Assembly: GCA_042408445.1 (NCBI GenBank)
Contig: JBHORC010000023.1
Span: 166,136-230,135 of the forward strand
Source: CF-46 sp042408445
Lineage (GTDB): Bacteria > Chloroflexota > Limnocylindria > Limnocylindrales > CSP1-4
Length of the DNA: 64,000 bases
Direction: 5' to 3'
The position numbers and the translations under genes were made by a program. The notes below the pieces were generated by a model that saw only the letters and a list, made by a program, of their open reading frames with translations, was not told where the DNA came from and made no database searches. Numbering within the stretch: position 1 is the first letter of the stretch; each line of letters begins with the position of its first letter. Below are positions 43,560-53,600 of this stretch, piece after piece.

Positions 43560-44279
43560 TCACGTTCGGATGAGCTCGTTCTCCACCGCGTAGCGGATCA
43601 GGCCTGCGCGCCCGCGGACGTGCAGCTTCGCCGAGAGGTTCGCGAGGTGGCGGTGGACCGTGTGGACGCTGATCCCGAGCGACTCGGCGATCGTCCGCGA
43701 GGTCCGGCCGCCGGCGAGGAGCGAGAGGATCTCGCGCTCGCGGGCGCTCAGCTGGGTGTCGCTCCGGAGCCACTGCATCGAGTCGCTGATGATCGCGCTG
43801 GCAACCGTGCTGTGGAGATATCGCTCGCCCCGGGCGACCGCCCGGATCGCGTCGACGAGCGCATCGGAGGTGGCGCCCTTCACCACGTAGCCCGCTGCGC
43901 CGGCGAGCAGCGCCTGACGCACCGTCTCGGCGTCACGATGCATCGTCAGCGCGACGATCGCGAGCTCGGGCTTCCGCTGCCGGATGTCGCGGATGAGCCG
44001 GATTCCGTCACTGTCGCCGAGGGTCACGTCGACCAGGAGCACGTCCAGCGTGATCGTCTCGATGAGGTCGAAGGCGTCCTCGATCGTCGCGGCCTCGCCG
44101 AGGACCTCGAGATCACCGCGGGTGCCGAGGAGCAGCCGCAGTCCCTCGCGGACGAGGACGTGGTCGTCCACGAGGCCGACCCGGACCGTCCGCCCGACGG
44201 ACCGGGCCTGCTCCGGCTCGCGACGGGGGAGCGATCGCGTCGGTCGCGGCGGCGCGAGCGTCGCGGTTGCCGCGCTCAC
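43560..44279 (-). CDS. NarL/LuxR-family response regulator (pair 1)
   Basis: The 239-residue response regulator has an N-terminal tail of about 30 residues, a receiver domain (about 33-150) with phospho-acceptor D84 in LLVDVTLGDSDG, and a C-terminal LuxR helix-turn-helix (LSAREREILSLLAGGRTSRT; SLGISVHTVHRHLANLSAKL). The GTG start overlaps the stop of the upstream histidine kinase gene (GTGA), so the two are a cognate pair. The stop is 22 nt from the convergent TetR stop. Confidence 0.9.
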   Translation of the reverse strand: MSAATATLAPPRPTRSLPRREPEQARSVGRTVRVGLVDDHVLVREGLRLLLGTRGDLEVLGEAATIEDAFDLIETITLDVLLVDVTLGDSDGIRLIRDIRQRKPELAIVALTMHRDAETVRQALLAGAAGYVVKGATSDALVDAIRAVARGERYLHSTVASAIISDSMQWLRSDTQLSAREREILSLLAGGRTSRTIAESLGISVHTVHRHLANLSAKLHVRGRAGLIRYAVENELIRT

Positions 44280-45376
44280 GCGATCACCGGGCTCGGCTCG
44301 GCGTGAATGGTCGGGGCGCTCGTCACGGCGATCGGGATCGCGACACGGATACGGGTCCCGCGGTTCGGTGCGCTGTCAATCGTCAGCGTGCCGTTTGCCA
44401 TCGCCGCGCGCTCGCTCATGCCCGGGAGGCCCAGACCCAGCTGCCGCACGCCGATGGGATCCATGCCCCGTCCGTCGTCCGCGATCTCGATGCGAAGGAA
44501 GCCTCCGTCGCGGGTCGCCGTGACCGAGATCCGCGTCGCGTGGGCATGCCTCAGCGCGTTCGCGAGGGCCTCCTGGACGATGCGGTAGACCTCGACCTCG
44601 TGGTGGGGCAGGAGGAGGCCCTTTCGTCGGAGCCCGTCCTCGATGTGCGCCTCGACGGTCGGACCGGCCGACCGGCACAGCTCGGCGAGGCTGGCCATGA
44701 GCCCGGTCTCGGTGATCCGGGTGGGCCGAAGCCGGAAGGAGATGTCGCGGGTGTCGTCAAGCGCCGCGGTCGCGAGCTCGTGCGCGCGTCGGAGCGACTC
44801 GCGCGCCTGAGCGGTCGCGGCGGCCTGCTCGCTGCCGATGAGCGCCTCCGTCGCGTCGAGCGTCAGGGCCAGCGCGGTCAGCGTCTGCCCGACCCCGTCA
44901 TGGAGCTCGAGCGCGACCCGCCGCCGCTCGTCCTCCTGCGCGGTGAAGAGGCGATCGCTCGCGGCGCGGTAGAGGCGGGCGTAGTTCGTGCTCACCGACG
45001 CGACCCGATCAGCCATGAGGGCGACGAGCACGGCGATCGCGACCATCAGGGGCCATTCCGTCAGCTCGAGCGGCGCGAGCTCGACCGGCCGCAGGGTGTT
45101 GCCGGAGGCGAACGACGAGTAGCCGAAGACCGCCACCGTCCCGAGCGCGATCCGCAACAGGGTCACCCGAAGCCCGCCCAGGAACGCCTGGATGGCGAGG
45201 ATCAGGAAGACGCCGTGCAGCAGGAGATCCGGGTCCGCCAGGTTCAGGAACGTGGCGACGCCGAGCCCGAGCGCAGCGATGTCGAGCGCAGGTCGAATGG
45301 CCGGCAGGCCGCGCTCGACCCGACTGGCTACTTCGTGCCAGAACACTGCGCCCCTGGTGCGTCGATCGATGGTCAA
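44276..45376 (-). CDS. Membrane histidine kinase (NarX/DesK type, pair 1)
   Basis: The 366-residue sensor kinase has about four to five helices in the first 125 residues, then the HisKA_3 dimerisation motif RRVALELHDGVGQTLTALAL with phospho-acceptor H159, and a GHL ATPase domain (YRIVQEALANALRHA; IADDGRGMD; GLGLPGMSERA). The start is TTG 45376, preceded by GAGGG at 5 nt and just downstream of a good promoter. The much longer open frame upstream is antisense to the divergent kinase. It probably senses membrane or cell-envelope state, and signals to the overlapping response regulator. Confidence 0.87.
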   Translation of the reverse strand: MTIDRRTRGAVFWHEVASRVERGLPAIRPALDIAALGLGVATFLNLADPDLLLHGVFLILAIQAFLGGLRVTLLRIALGTVAVFGYSSFASGNTLRPVELAPLELTEWPLMVAIAVLVALMADRVASVSTNYARLYRAASDRLFTAQEDERRRVALELHDGVGQTLTALALTLDATEALIGSEQAAATAQARESLRRAHELATAALDDTRDISFRLRPTRITETGLMASLAELCRSAGPTVEAHIEDGLRRKGLLLPHHEVEVYRIVQEALANALRHAHATRISVTATRDGGFLRIEIADDGRGMDPIGVRQLGLGLPGMSERAAMANGTLTIDSAPNRGTRIRVAIPIAVTSAPTIHAEPSPVIA

Positions 45377-45403
45377 CCGTGCCCTCGACTTTGGTGGGGC
45401 GCG

Positions 45404-45432
45404 ACTATAGGAAACACGTACGCCGTACTCAA
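45404..45432 (-). promoter_or_regulatory. Promoter of the pair 1 two-component operon
   Basis: On the minus strand TTGAGT (45432-45427), 17 bp and TATAGT (45409-45404) form a clear sigma-70-type promoter 28 nt before the TTG start. The spacer holds the inverted repeat GTAC-GCC-GTAC... (45417-45427), a possible regulator site. Confidence 0.6.
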
Positions 45433-45559
45433 TGCTCCAGACGTCATCATCCATACGTATCGGCGCGTCGATGCACCGGCTGGCTGACGCTGGCGGAGCC
45501 GCGCGCGCCGAGATCGAACCGTCACCGCTCATTGGTGGCGCTTCGAAAAGGGGGCACAC

Positions 45560-46324
45560 GTGCTCATCGCGTCCTCGGCCCCGAGTCGCCGTGCGGCTCA
45601 TCGGGGCTCCCGGGCGGCGGCTGCGGGGTCGGCTGCGCCGAGCGGATCGGTACTGCCGCGGGCCGTCAACGACGACGATCGGCGGCTTGCGGAGGTCGGC
45701 CGGGACGTCCACGACATCGTGGGCGGCGCCCTGACGGCGGTCCGGATCATGGTGGAGCGACTGAAGCGGAGCGGCGAGCACGATGCTGCGGCGATCAATG
45801 AGGCGATTCACCTCCTCGACGTGGCGATGGGCGACGTGCGCGCGGTCATCCGGGGCCTGGAACAGCCGGAGATCGGCGCCACGGATCTCTTTCCCGCGCT
45901 CCACGAACTCCTGGCGACGTATGCAACGCTCGGGGCATTCGCGGGCCGGGTCCGTCGCCATCCCGTTGAGTCCAGGCTCCCCCCGGAGGTGGCGCTCGCG
46001 CTCTATCGGATCGCCCAGGAGGCCCTGACGAACGTCGCTCGGCACGCCGACGCCGGCTACGTCGAGGTCGAGGTCCGACAGCGGCGGCGATCGATCGAGC
46101 TCCTCGTGACGGACGACGGTCGCGGGTTTGACGCGGACGCCGTCTCGTTCCGTGCCGACCCGTCGCGATTGGGGCTGCGTGGGATGAGCCAGCGGGCCGG
46201 GATGCTCGGCGGGACGGTCGATGTCCGCTCGACGCCGGGCGCCGGGACGACGATCCGGGTCGTGATCCCGCTGGCGGCCGCGCCGCGGATCCGCGCCGCG
46301 CGGCCGCTGGATTCCGCCGGATGA
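45560..46324 (+). CDS. Soluble histidine kinase (pair 2)
   Basis: The 254-residue kinase has an Ala/Arg-rich N-terminus, a HisKA_3-like helix with H51 in GRDVHDIVGGALTAVRIM and a C-terminal ATPase domain (LYRIAQEALTNVARHADA; VTDDGRGFDADA; GLRGMSQRAGMLGG). It has no membrane helix and no sensory domain, so it must receive its signal from another protein or in the cytosol. GTG 45560 has AAAAGGGGG just upstream. The stop overlaps the response regulator ATG (ATGA). It is divergent from the pair 1 kinase. Confidence 0.82.
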   Translation: MLIASSAPSRRAAHRGSRAAAAGSAAPSGSVLPRAVNDDDRRLAEVGRDVHDIVGGALTAVRIMVERLKRSGEHDAAAINEAIHLLDVAMGDVRAVIRGLEQPEIGATDLFPALHELLATYATLGAFAGRVRRHPVESRLPPEVALALYRIAQEALTNVARHADAGYVEVEVRQRRRSIELLVTDDGRGFDADAVSFRADPSRLGLRGMSQRAGMLGGTVDVRSTPGAGTTIRVVIPLAAAPRIRAARPLDSAG

Positions 46325-46998
46325 ACACCATGACGATGGCGCCGCCGATCACGGTCCTGCTCGCCGAGGACTACGGCCTTGTTCGAGCCGGGCTCCACGC
46401 GCTGATCGACGGCTTCGAGGGGATGCGCGTCGTCGGCGCCGTCGGCGATGGCCACGCCGTCATCGCCGCTGTGGGCGAGCTGCACCCGGACGTGGTCCTG
46501 CTCGACATCACGATGCCCGGCCTGGGTGGTCTCGAGGCGATGGCGCGGATCACGTACGACCACCCGGGGACGCGCGTCCTCATGGTGACGATGCACGACA
46601 ACGAGGAGCACGTCCTCGCCGCGCTCCGGGCGGGCGCTGCCGGGTACCTGCTCAAGGGATCGGACACCGCGGAGCTCGAGTTCGCGATCCGGGCCGTCGC
46701 CCGGGGCGGGTCGTTCCTCAGCCCGGCGCTGTCGCGTCGCGTGCTCGGCGACCTCGTCCGGGGCGTCGAAGTGCCGGGCGGGCCGGGCGCACGCGGCCGG
46801 CTCACGTCGCGTCAGCGCGAGATCGTCCAGCTGATCGCCGAAGGCAACACGAACGCCGAGATCGCCGCGCTCCTCAACCTGAGCGTCAAGACGGTCGAGA
46901 CGCATCGGTCCGACGTGATGCGGCGGCTCGACATCCACGACGTCGCAGGACTGGTCCGGTACGCCGTTCGCGCGGGGCTCGTCGCAGCGGACGTCTGA
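46321..46998 (+). CDS. NarL/LuxR-family response regulator (pair 2)
   Basis: The 225-residue response regulator has a receiver domain (about 9-127) with D62 in VVLLDITMPGLGGLEAM and a LuxR helix-turn-helix at about 160-215 (LTSRQREIVQLIAEGNTNAE; LLNLSVKTVETHRSDVMRRL). The ATG overlaps the kinase stop by 4 nt. It is similar in plan to the pair 1 regulator but not a close duplicate. Its targets are unknown. Confidence 0.9.
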   Translation: MNTMTMAPPITVLLAEDYGLVRAGLHALIDGFEGMRVVGAVGDGHAVIAAVGELHPDVVLLDITMPGLGGLEAMARITYDHPGTRVLMVTMHDNEEHVLAALRAGAAGYLLKGSDTAELEFAIRAVARGGSFLSPALSRRVLGDLVRGVEVPGGPGARGRLTSRQREIVQLIAEGNTNAEIAALLNLSVKTVETHRSDVMRRLDIHDVAGLVRYAVRAGLVAADV

Positions 46999-47026
46999 GG
47001 TCCGGACCCTCCCCGCCGGCGTCACG

Positions 47027-47045
47027 CGCGGCAGGACGAGCCGCG
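47027..47045. terminator. Hairpin between pair 2 and the protease gene
   Basis: CGCGGC (47027-47032) pairs with GCCGCG (47040-47045) across a 7-nt loop. A flanking GTCACGC/GCGTGAC match (near 47021 and 47064) could extend the structure. It lies between convergent genes. Confidence 0.45.
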
Positions 47046-47098
47046 GCGGCACGAGCCGCGCCGGCGTGACCGCGGCGCGCCGCGCGTCCACAGGGTCG

Positions 47099-49969
47099 CT
47101 AGAGCCCGATCATCGAGCCCCGGGTGGAGATGAACCCGTCGAACCGGAGCTCGCCGGTCATCGAACTCGCCAGACCCGCCGAGGGCCCGAGCCGAACCAG
47201 TTCGATCCGCTGCACGTGGGTGTCGAAGCCGGAAGATCGCACCGCCTCGCGACCATCCAGCCAGAGCCGCATCGCAGCGGAGCTCGTGGATTCCCAGCCG
47301 AGCTCGACCAGGTGCGCCCCGGTCGTCAGTGACGCCCATGCCGTGGTTGTCGTCCCGCCCGCTCGCGTGGCCGAGAGCCGGAGCTGGCCGTCGCCGGTCG
47401 TTCGGCGGTACTGGAGCCGGAGGACGACGCCGCCCTTCGCGTCGAGGCCCTGGAACACGTCCACGATCGAGCTGCCCGTCGTCAGTCCGCGGGGGTCGAA
47501 CGTGAACCGCGCGTGGTACGCCTTCTCGGCCGCGGGACTCGCGTCGGTGAGGTAGGAGGCGACACCGCCCGCGACCGAGATCGCAAGGCCGTAGCGGCCG
47601 GTCATTGCCGTCGTCGTGGCAACGGTCTGCCGGGATGACGCGGTCCGGCTGGACCATCCGGCGGGCGACCCCGCCTCAAACCCGTCCGCGAAGATCGTGT
47701 CAGCGGGCGTGGCGATGAGCGTCACCCGGCCGAGCGCGCTCCAGTTCCCGGCAGCGTCGCGCGCGCGGACGTTCACGACGTACTCGCCCGCGCGACGGCC
47801 CGCCATCGGAACGGTCGCGTTGGCCTGCTCTGTCGTGCCGTTGAAGGCGCCGTCGCCGGCGGCCATCGGGGAGCCGGATCCGGCGCCCGGGTCCGTTCCG
47901 ATGAACCACTCAGCGGCCGTGATCGGGCCGCCCGTGTCGGAGATCGCGGCGACGAGGCTCGCGGTCCCGGCGCCGCGGCTGGGGTTCGGACCGGCGGTCG
48001 GCTGGGCCACGCTCGGTGCGGTCCGGTCGACCGCAAGCGCGGCCGTGGACAGTGGCCCCCAGTTGCCGGCGGCGTCGCGGCCCCGGACGAGGACGACGTG
48101 GCCGCCGTCCGCGAGCCCGGCCAGGACGCCGACGTCGATCGTGCCGGACACCGTGGCGCGGGTCGTCCCCAGCGACCCGGTGAGGGGCCGGCCGCTCCCC
48201 GGCGCCCCGGCCGCATCCACAAACCACTCGGCGGCGGCGATCGCGCCACCGCCCGTCGAGCCGTCGTCGACGGTCGTGGAGATCGCGACCGCGCTTTGGC
48301 CGTTCGCCGGGTTCGGCGCGACGACCGGGATGTCGGAGAGCGGCCCGGCAGCGTCCGGCTTCGGCGTCGGTGTGGGCGTCGGAGTGGGCGTCGGTGTGGG
48401 CGTCGGAGTGGGCGTGGGTGTCGGCGTGGGCGTCGGGGTCGGCGTCGGCGTGGGTGTCGGCGTGGGTGTCGGCGTGGGCGTCGGGGTCGGGGTCGGCGTG
48501 GGCGTCGGGGTCGGCGTCGGCGTGGGCGTCCCGCCAGCCCCGGCGAGGCGGTCATACGCCGCGCGCACGTCGACCTCGCCCGCCCCGAACGTGTCGTCCG
48601 GGCCGGCAGGCCCAAGATCGCGGGCCGCCGCGATCAGCGCGTCCCGGATCTCCGAGCGAGGGCGGCCCGGGAACGCCTGCAGCAGGAGCGCGAGGGCCCC
48701 GGCGACGTGCGGCGCCGCCAGCGAGGTGCCCGACGACTGCGCGTACCCGCCGAACAGCTCCGACGAGCGGATGTTCACGCCGGGCGCGGCGATCGCCGGG
48801 TACGTCACGGAGGTCGCCCGGCCGCAGCTCGCGGGGCCGCGGCTGCTCGACGCCCAGATCGTGCCGGTGTTGGACGTCGCTCCGACGGCGAGGGCATCCG
48901 GGTTGTTGCCCGGGCTGGCCCCGGACCCGACGCCCGGGCCGTAGTTTCCGGCGGCGAACACCGGGGTGATCCCCGCGGCGACGAGTGCCTGCAGGTCGGG
49001 CTCGAACTCCAGGTTGCAGCCCGGCGACCCGAGCGCCCACGACTCGTTCACGACCTGCGGCGCGTCGGGCGTTGCCGGATTGCCGTCCGGATCGAGGACC
49101 CACTGGAATGCCTCGTGGATCGCGCTCGTCGTGGCAACGCCGCGGTCGTCGAAGATCCGGGCGGCGATCCAGGTCGCGCCGGGGGCGACACCGATCGCGG
49201 AGCCGCCCGCGCCCGCCCCGACCATGACGCCCATCGTCATCGTGCCGTGACCGTCGAGATCCGTCGGCGCCGCGTGCTGGCCATACGGGTCGAACCACGC
49301 GCCGCTCCCGCCTCGGTAGCGAGCGGCGAGGTCCGGGTGGCTCCCGTCCACCCCGGTGTCCATCGACGCAACCGTGATCCCCTCGCCCTGGAACCCGAGC
49401 GACCAGAGGGACGGCGCGTTGACGAACGCGACATTCGGCTCAATGGTTGTCGCCGGGGCCGCCGGCCCGGGCGCCAGGGTCGTGGCGGAGATCGTCCAAT
49501 CGGGTGCGATCCGCGCGATGTCGCCGCGTGCGGCGAGCCGGCGGATCGCATCCGGTCGAGCCGTCACCGCAACCGCGTTGACGATCCAGAGGGGCGTGAT
49601 CCGGGTGACCGCGCCGCCGGTGCGCTGGGGTTCCAGCTCGGCGCGGACGCCGACTTGGGTCGTCGTCGCGCGGTCCTTCAGTGCCGCGACGACCGCCGCG
49701 TCGATCCGGCCGCGCCGACCGGTCACGGTTCCGGGCTCGACCTGATCCCGCAGCGTGGCGATCACGGAGACGCTATCCGTCCGCGCGACGTGTCGAAGGA
49801 TCGCGTCGAGCGATGGATCGATCTCCGCGGTCCGGGCGGGCTGCGGGCCGCCGCCGCGATCGGGCCGCCGCGAGGCGGCGACCGCGTTCGACGTCAGCGT
49901 GGCGGCGACGATCGCCGCAACCGCGAGACCGAGCGCCAGCCGCGACGGGATGGGACCGGATCGGCGCAT
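47099..49969 (-). CDS. Secreted subtilisin-like (S8) serine protease with Ig-like repeats and a C-terminal module
   Basis: The 956-residue exported protease has a signal peptide (LALGLAVAAIVAATLTSNAVA), a propeptide to about residue 170, and an S8 catalytic domain with triad D204 (MDTGVDGSHPD), H241 (DGHGTMTMG) and S416 (SSGTSLAAPHVAGAL), plus oxyanion N342. A Thr-Pro linker (about 478-536) follows, then two RDAAGNW-containing Ig-like repeats and a C-terminal LamG-like module ending near FDGFISTR. Repeats and C-terminal module also occur in the cupredoxin protein at 50609-53854. ATG 49969 leaves 7 nt after the previous gene; ATG 50011 is an alternative. It is the last gene of the operon and may process its partners. 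Confidence 0.85.
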   Translation of the reverse strand: MRRSGPIPSRLALGLAVAAIVAATLTSNAVAASRRPDRGGGPQPARTAEIDPSLDAILRHVARTDSVSVIATLRDQVEPGTVTGRRGRIDAAVVAALKDRATTTQVGVRAELEPQRTGGAVTRITPLWIVNAVAVTARPDAIRRLAARGDIARIAPDWTISATTLAPGPAAPATTIEPNVAFVNAPSLWSLGFQGEGITVASMDTGVDGSHPDLAARYRGGSGAWFDPYGQHAAPTDLDGHGTMTMGVMVGAGAGGSAIGVAPGATWIAARIFDDRGVATTSAIHEAFQWVLDPDGNPATPDAPQVVNESWALGSPGCNLEFEPDLQALVAAGITPVFAAGNYGPGVGSGASPGNNPDALAVGATSNTGTIWASSSRGPASCGRATSVTYPAIAAPGVNIRSSELFGGYAQSSGTSLAAPHVAGALALLLQAFPGRPRSEIRDALIAAARDLGPAGPDDTFGAGEVDVRAAYDRLAGAGGTPTPTPTPTPTPTPTPTPTPTPTPTPTPTPTPTPTPTPTPTPTPTPTPTPTPTPTPKPDAAGPLSDIPVVAPNPANGQSAVAISTTVDDGSTGGGAIAAAEWFVDAAGAPGSGRPLTGSLGTTRATVSGTIDVGVLAGLADGGHVVLVRGRDAAGNWGPLSTAALAVDRTAPSVAQPTAGPNPSRGAGTASLVAAISDTGGPITAAEWFIGTDPGAGSGSPMAAGDGAFNGTTEQANATVPMAGRRAGEYVVNVRARDAAGNWSALGRVTLIATPADTIFADGFEAGSPAGWSSRTASSRQTVATTTAMTGRYGLAISVAGGVASYLTDASPAAEKAYHARFTFDPRGLTTGSSIVDVFQGLDAKGGVVLRLQYRRTTGDGQLRLSATRAGGTTTTAWASLTTGAHLVELGWESTSSAAMRLWLDGREAVRSSGFDTHVQRIELVRLGPSAGLASSMTGELRFDGFISTRGSMIGL
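48361..48530 (-). repeat. Thr-Pro dipeptide coding repeat
   Basis: About 170 bp of 6-bp imperfect repeats (GTSGGC/GTSGGY on the plus strand) encode some 28 consecutive Thr-Pro units in the protease. Such linkers separate catalytic and accessory domains in secreted enzymes. The tract could vary in length by slippage. Confidence 0.9.
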
Positions 49970-49976
49970 GCCTCGA

Positions 49977-50609
49977 TCAGGTCTCCGCGACGACGGGCGC
50001 GAGCCGGACATCGTTGACGACGACCGACACCCTCGTCCCCGCCTGGACGACGCCGCCCGCGTTCGAGAAGAGCATGAAGTAGCGGCCGCCGGTCACAAGG
50101 CTCAGGTGGTGGCTCATGCCCTTCTTGGTCCGCAGCACGATGCCGCTCTGCTCGAGATACAGCGCCGGCGCGGTGTCGGTGGTGTGGAACAGCGCGACGG
50201 CCTTCTCCTGGTCGAGCACCGTGAACCGCAGGTCCACGAGCCCGCCGGACGCGGTGACGGCCACCAGATCGAAGCGGATCCCGTACTGGCTCCCGAGCTG
50301 CTCGGCCGTCAGCACCTGCGCGTTCGAGGGATCGACGCCCCCGGAGCCGAGGGCCGTGATCGTCGTCCCCACCAGCAGCGGCACGACGAGCAGCCCGAGG
50401 AGCATCCGCTGCGACCGGCCGACCCGCCGAGGCAGGCCGACCAGCCGCGAGCGAACCAGGCTCCGCGACTCCTGGCGGATCGGCAGGGCGACGTCTCCGA
50501 CGCCCTGTTCGTCCCCGCCCGATGGCTCGGGTGGCTCTGCCGGCTTCGTCGCGGACCCGCTCGCCGGCACGGTGCCGGCGGCGGATCCGAAGCGCCTTCG
50601 AAGGTTCAT
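49977..50609 (-). CDS. Membrane-anchored exported protein of unknown function
   Basis: The 210-residue protein has a cytoplasmic Pro/Ala/Ser-rich N-terminus (about 1-68), one membrane helix (about 69-90, MLLGLLVVPLLVGTTITALG) and an external domain of about 120 residues with beta-strand character (GIRFDLVAVTASGGLVDLRF; RYFMLFSNAGGVV). No family was recognised. The ATG shares a base with the stop of the upstream cupredoxin gene (TGATG), and the protease start follows closely. It is probably an accessory or anchoring component of the copper-protein system. Confidence 0.65.
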   Translation of the reverse strand: MNLRRRFGSAAGTVPASGSATKPAEPPEPSGGDEQGVGDVALPIRQESRSLVRSRLVGLPRRVGRSQRMLLGLLVVPLLVGTTITALGSGGVDPSNAQVLTAEQLGSQYGIRFDLVAVTASGGLVDLRFTVLDQEKAVALFHTTDTAPALYLEQSGIVLRTKKGMSHHLSLVTGGRYFMLFSNAGGVVQAGTRVSVVVNDVRLAPVVAET

Positions 50610-53600
50610 CACGGCACCGTCCGGGTGGACTGGAAGCCGTCGAAGTACTCGGAGTTGCCGTTCCCGCTTGCGGTCACGACACCGAGCCGCACCGACGCGA
50701 TCGTCGACAGGCTCGCGGTCGTGATCGTCTGCGAAAGCACGCCGTTGACGTACAGCCGCAGGGTGCCGGCGTTCGGCCCTGCGGTACCGGCGGCCTTCCA
50801 CGCGACCTCGATCGTGTTCGTCGACGTCCCGCCGAGCAGGTTCGTCCACGTCGTGTTCGTGGCAGTCCCGCCCTGGATCTGGACCTGTGGTGTCGTGCCA
50901 CTTCGGCGATACCGGACCGAGAAGACCTGGCTCCCGAAGGTGCCGCTGTTGCCGGCCGCGAGGATCGTCTGTCCGCTCGAGCTCTGGTTGTTCGGACGGA
51001 ATAGGAACTTGGCGTCGTACGTGGCGGTCGCCGGGCTCGCCGCCGCTCCCCAGTTGTACTGGACGTAGTTCGTGTTGTTTCCCTGGGCCCGGAGCCCGAA
51101 GGGCCCGGACAGCGCGGCCGACGTGGTCACGTCGAGCCGGGTGGTGGTCGGGGTGGACGCGCTCGACCAGGTGCCCGGGAGGGTCTGGAGGTCGAAGCCA
51201 TCGTTGAAGATCGTCGCAGGGACAGGCCCAGTGACCGTGAGCGTCGCGGTTCGAACCACGGTGCTCCAGTTGCCGGCCAGGTCGCGGATGCGGACCCGGA
51301 CGGTGTACGTGCCCGGAACGAGCGAGCCGGTCGGCACCGCGGCCGTCAGGCCGTTGAATGCCGTGCCGCCGCCGTTCGGGACGTTGCTGTTCGCGATCCA
51401 GAACTCGCCGCCGACGACACCGCTGCCGGTCGCGCCGTCGGTTGCGCCGGTGACGTTCATCGTGACGGACGCGGTCCCGGACGCGATCGTCGCCGGGGTG
51501 AGGGTGATGCCGCTGAACGTCGGCGCGGTCCGATCGATCTTCAGGACCGTGCTGACCCGTGGGCCCCACGCGCCGGCGATGTCGCGGCCGTGGATATAGA
51601 TGGTGTGGTTGCCGACCGAGAGGCCCGCGACGGTCGCCGCCGGGATCGAGCCCGTGATCGTCGTCGTCGGGAGGGAAGCGGTGGCCGTGAGCTGGATCCC
51701 CGACCCGTCGGAGCCGACGGAGTCGATGAACACCTCGCCACCGGCGATCGCGTGATTGCCGGTCGCGACGTCCGATGCGGTCGCGGAGACACCGACGGCC
51801 TGGGCGTTCGCCGCAGCCGGGGTGAGGACAGCGCCGCTGACGGTCGGACCGAGCTTGTCGACGTTCAGGGTGATCGAGATCGTCGGGCCCCAGTTCCCGG
51901 CCGAATCCTTGCCGTGGATGAAGATCGTGTGATTTCCGTTCGCGAGCAGGGCGATCGTCGAGTTGGGAACGTCGACGAAGCCGGCCTCGTGGACGGTGTT
52001 GAACAGGCCGTCGGTCGGTGCCATGAGCAGGCCCGTGCCGGACGTGCCGACCGCGTCGATGAAGATCTCGGCGTTCGCGATCGTGGCCGGAGCCAGGTCG
52101 TCGAACGTCGCCGTGACGCGAAGCGAGGGATTCGTGGAGTTGACGCCGATCACGCCGTTCGTCGGGTTCGGGGTCGCCGAGCCGAGCGAGGCGGTGGGAC
52201 CGGTGCGGTCGATCGTCAGGGTGATGGACGTTGCCGGGCCCCAGTTGCCGACGGCGTCACGGGCGTGCACGAGGATGAGGTGCGCGCCGGTCGAGAGGCT
52301 CGACGTGGCGACGCTCGCGGACAGGCTCGTCACGGGCGAGGTTGTCGTGCTCAGCGTCATCGTCGTGCCCGAGCCGTTCGGGCCGAGCGCGTCGACGAAG
52401 TACTCGGCCGCCACGACGTTGGCGCCGCCGCTCGAGCGGTCGTCGCCGGTTCCGGTCATCGCCACCGGGGCGTTGTTCGTGGCCGGCGGCGTCACGACGA
52501 GCGAGGTCGTCGCGGGGCCTGCCGTGTCCGTGGAGAGGGCGACCGAGACGGGCGCACCCCAGTTGCCGAGCGAATCGCGGCCGTGGACGTAGATGAGGTG
52601 ATCGCCGCTGGCGAGCGCCGCGACGTTCACGGTCGCCGACACCGCTGCCGGGTCCGACGGGAACGCCCCCGTCATCGGAGTGCCCGTGCCGGACGTGCCG
52701 ACGGCGTCGATGAAGTATTCGGCCGCGGCGACGGACGAGGCGCCCGTCGTGGCGTCGCTCAGGGACGCGGCGAGCGCGCCGGCCTGGTCGACCGTGACGT
52801 TGCTCGCGATCGGACCAACGGTGTCCAGGCCGGACGCGGTGCCGGCGGCATCGATGCGCGTGAGCATCCCGCCGATCCCGGCGTTCGTGCCCGTGCCGGT
52901 CGTGTTGTTCAGACCGAAGGACGCGTCATAGAGGAGGTACGTGGTCGAGGTCGCGGCCGTGGCCGGGACGTCGATCAGGGAATCGATCGCCTCGCCGGGC
53001 GAGATCGATTCCGCGACCATGTGGCGCGGATTCGCGAGGGGCCGCCCGTCCTCGTTCACGACGGTCTGGCGGAGGCCGAGGACGCCCATCGAGTGGTGCT
53101 GGATCCCGGCGTTCACGTAGCGGACGAGGAGGCGATTGCCACTCGTCGTCGTGATCGGATCGGTCTGCGGATAGGCCTTGCCGTTGATCAGGAAGTAGCG
53201 GGGGGCGAAGGCGCGGAGGTCGAACCCGGCCGGGTTCAGCGATGCGTTGAGGGTGGTGTCGACCTCGGAGAGGACGACGACGGCCTCGTCGCTGAACGCC
53301 GTGGTTGCATCGGCCGTCGCCTGGAGGAGGCCGCCGGCCGGTCGCACGACGAGCGCGCCGTACAGGCCCTTGGCGACCTGGTACTGCGTGCCGGGCAGGA
53401 TGCCGGCCTCGTACAGGTAGGTGCCGGGCGTCCCGGCGGTGAAGGTGTACGACTTCGTCGCGCCCGCGCCGATGCCGGTCAGGTCCGGGACCATCGCCTG
53501 GCCCTCGAACAGCACCGACGTCGTGACGCTGAGCTGGTTGGTGACGTTCACCGTGACGTGGTCGCCGCTGTTCACGATCAGGACGGGCCCGGGGACGCCG

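Noticed and set aside
45377..46045. Minus-strand extension of the pair 1 histidine kinase
   Set aside because: It runs antisense through the divergent kinase and across the clear promoter at 45404-45432. The TTG at 45376 fits the promoter and ribosome-binding site.
48361..48530. Thr-Pro tract considered as a CRISPR-like or non-coding microsatellite
   Set aside because: The 6-bp unit keeps the protease frame and encodes a typical secreted-enzyme linker. There are no spacers.
50610..51569. Minus-strand upstream extension of the membrane-anchored protein
   Set aside because: It overlaps the end of cupredoxin protein C in another frame and is compositionally unlike coding sequence. The TGATG junction sets the start at 50609.
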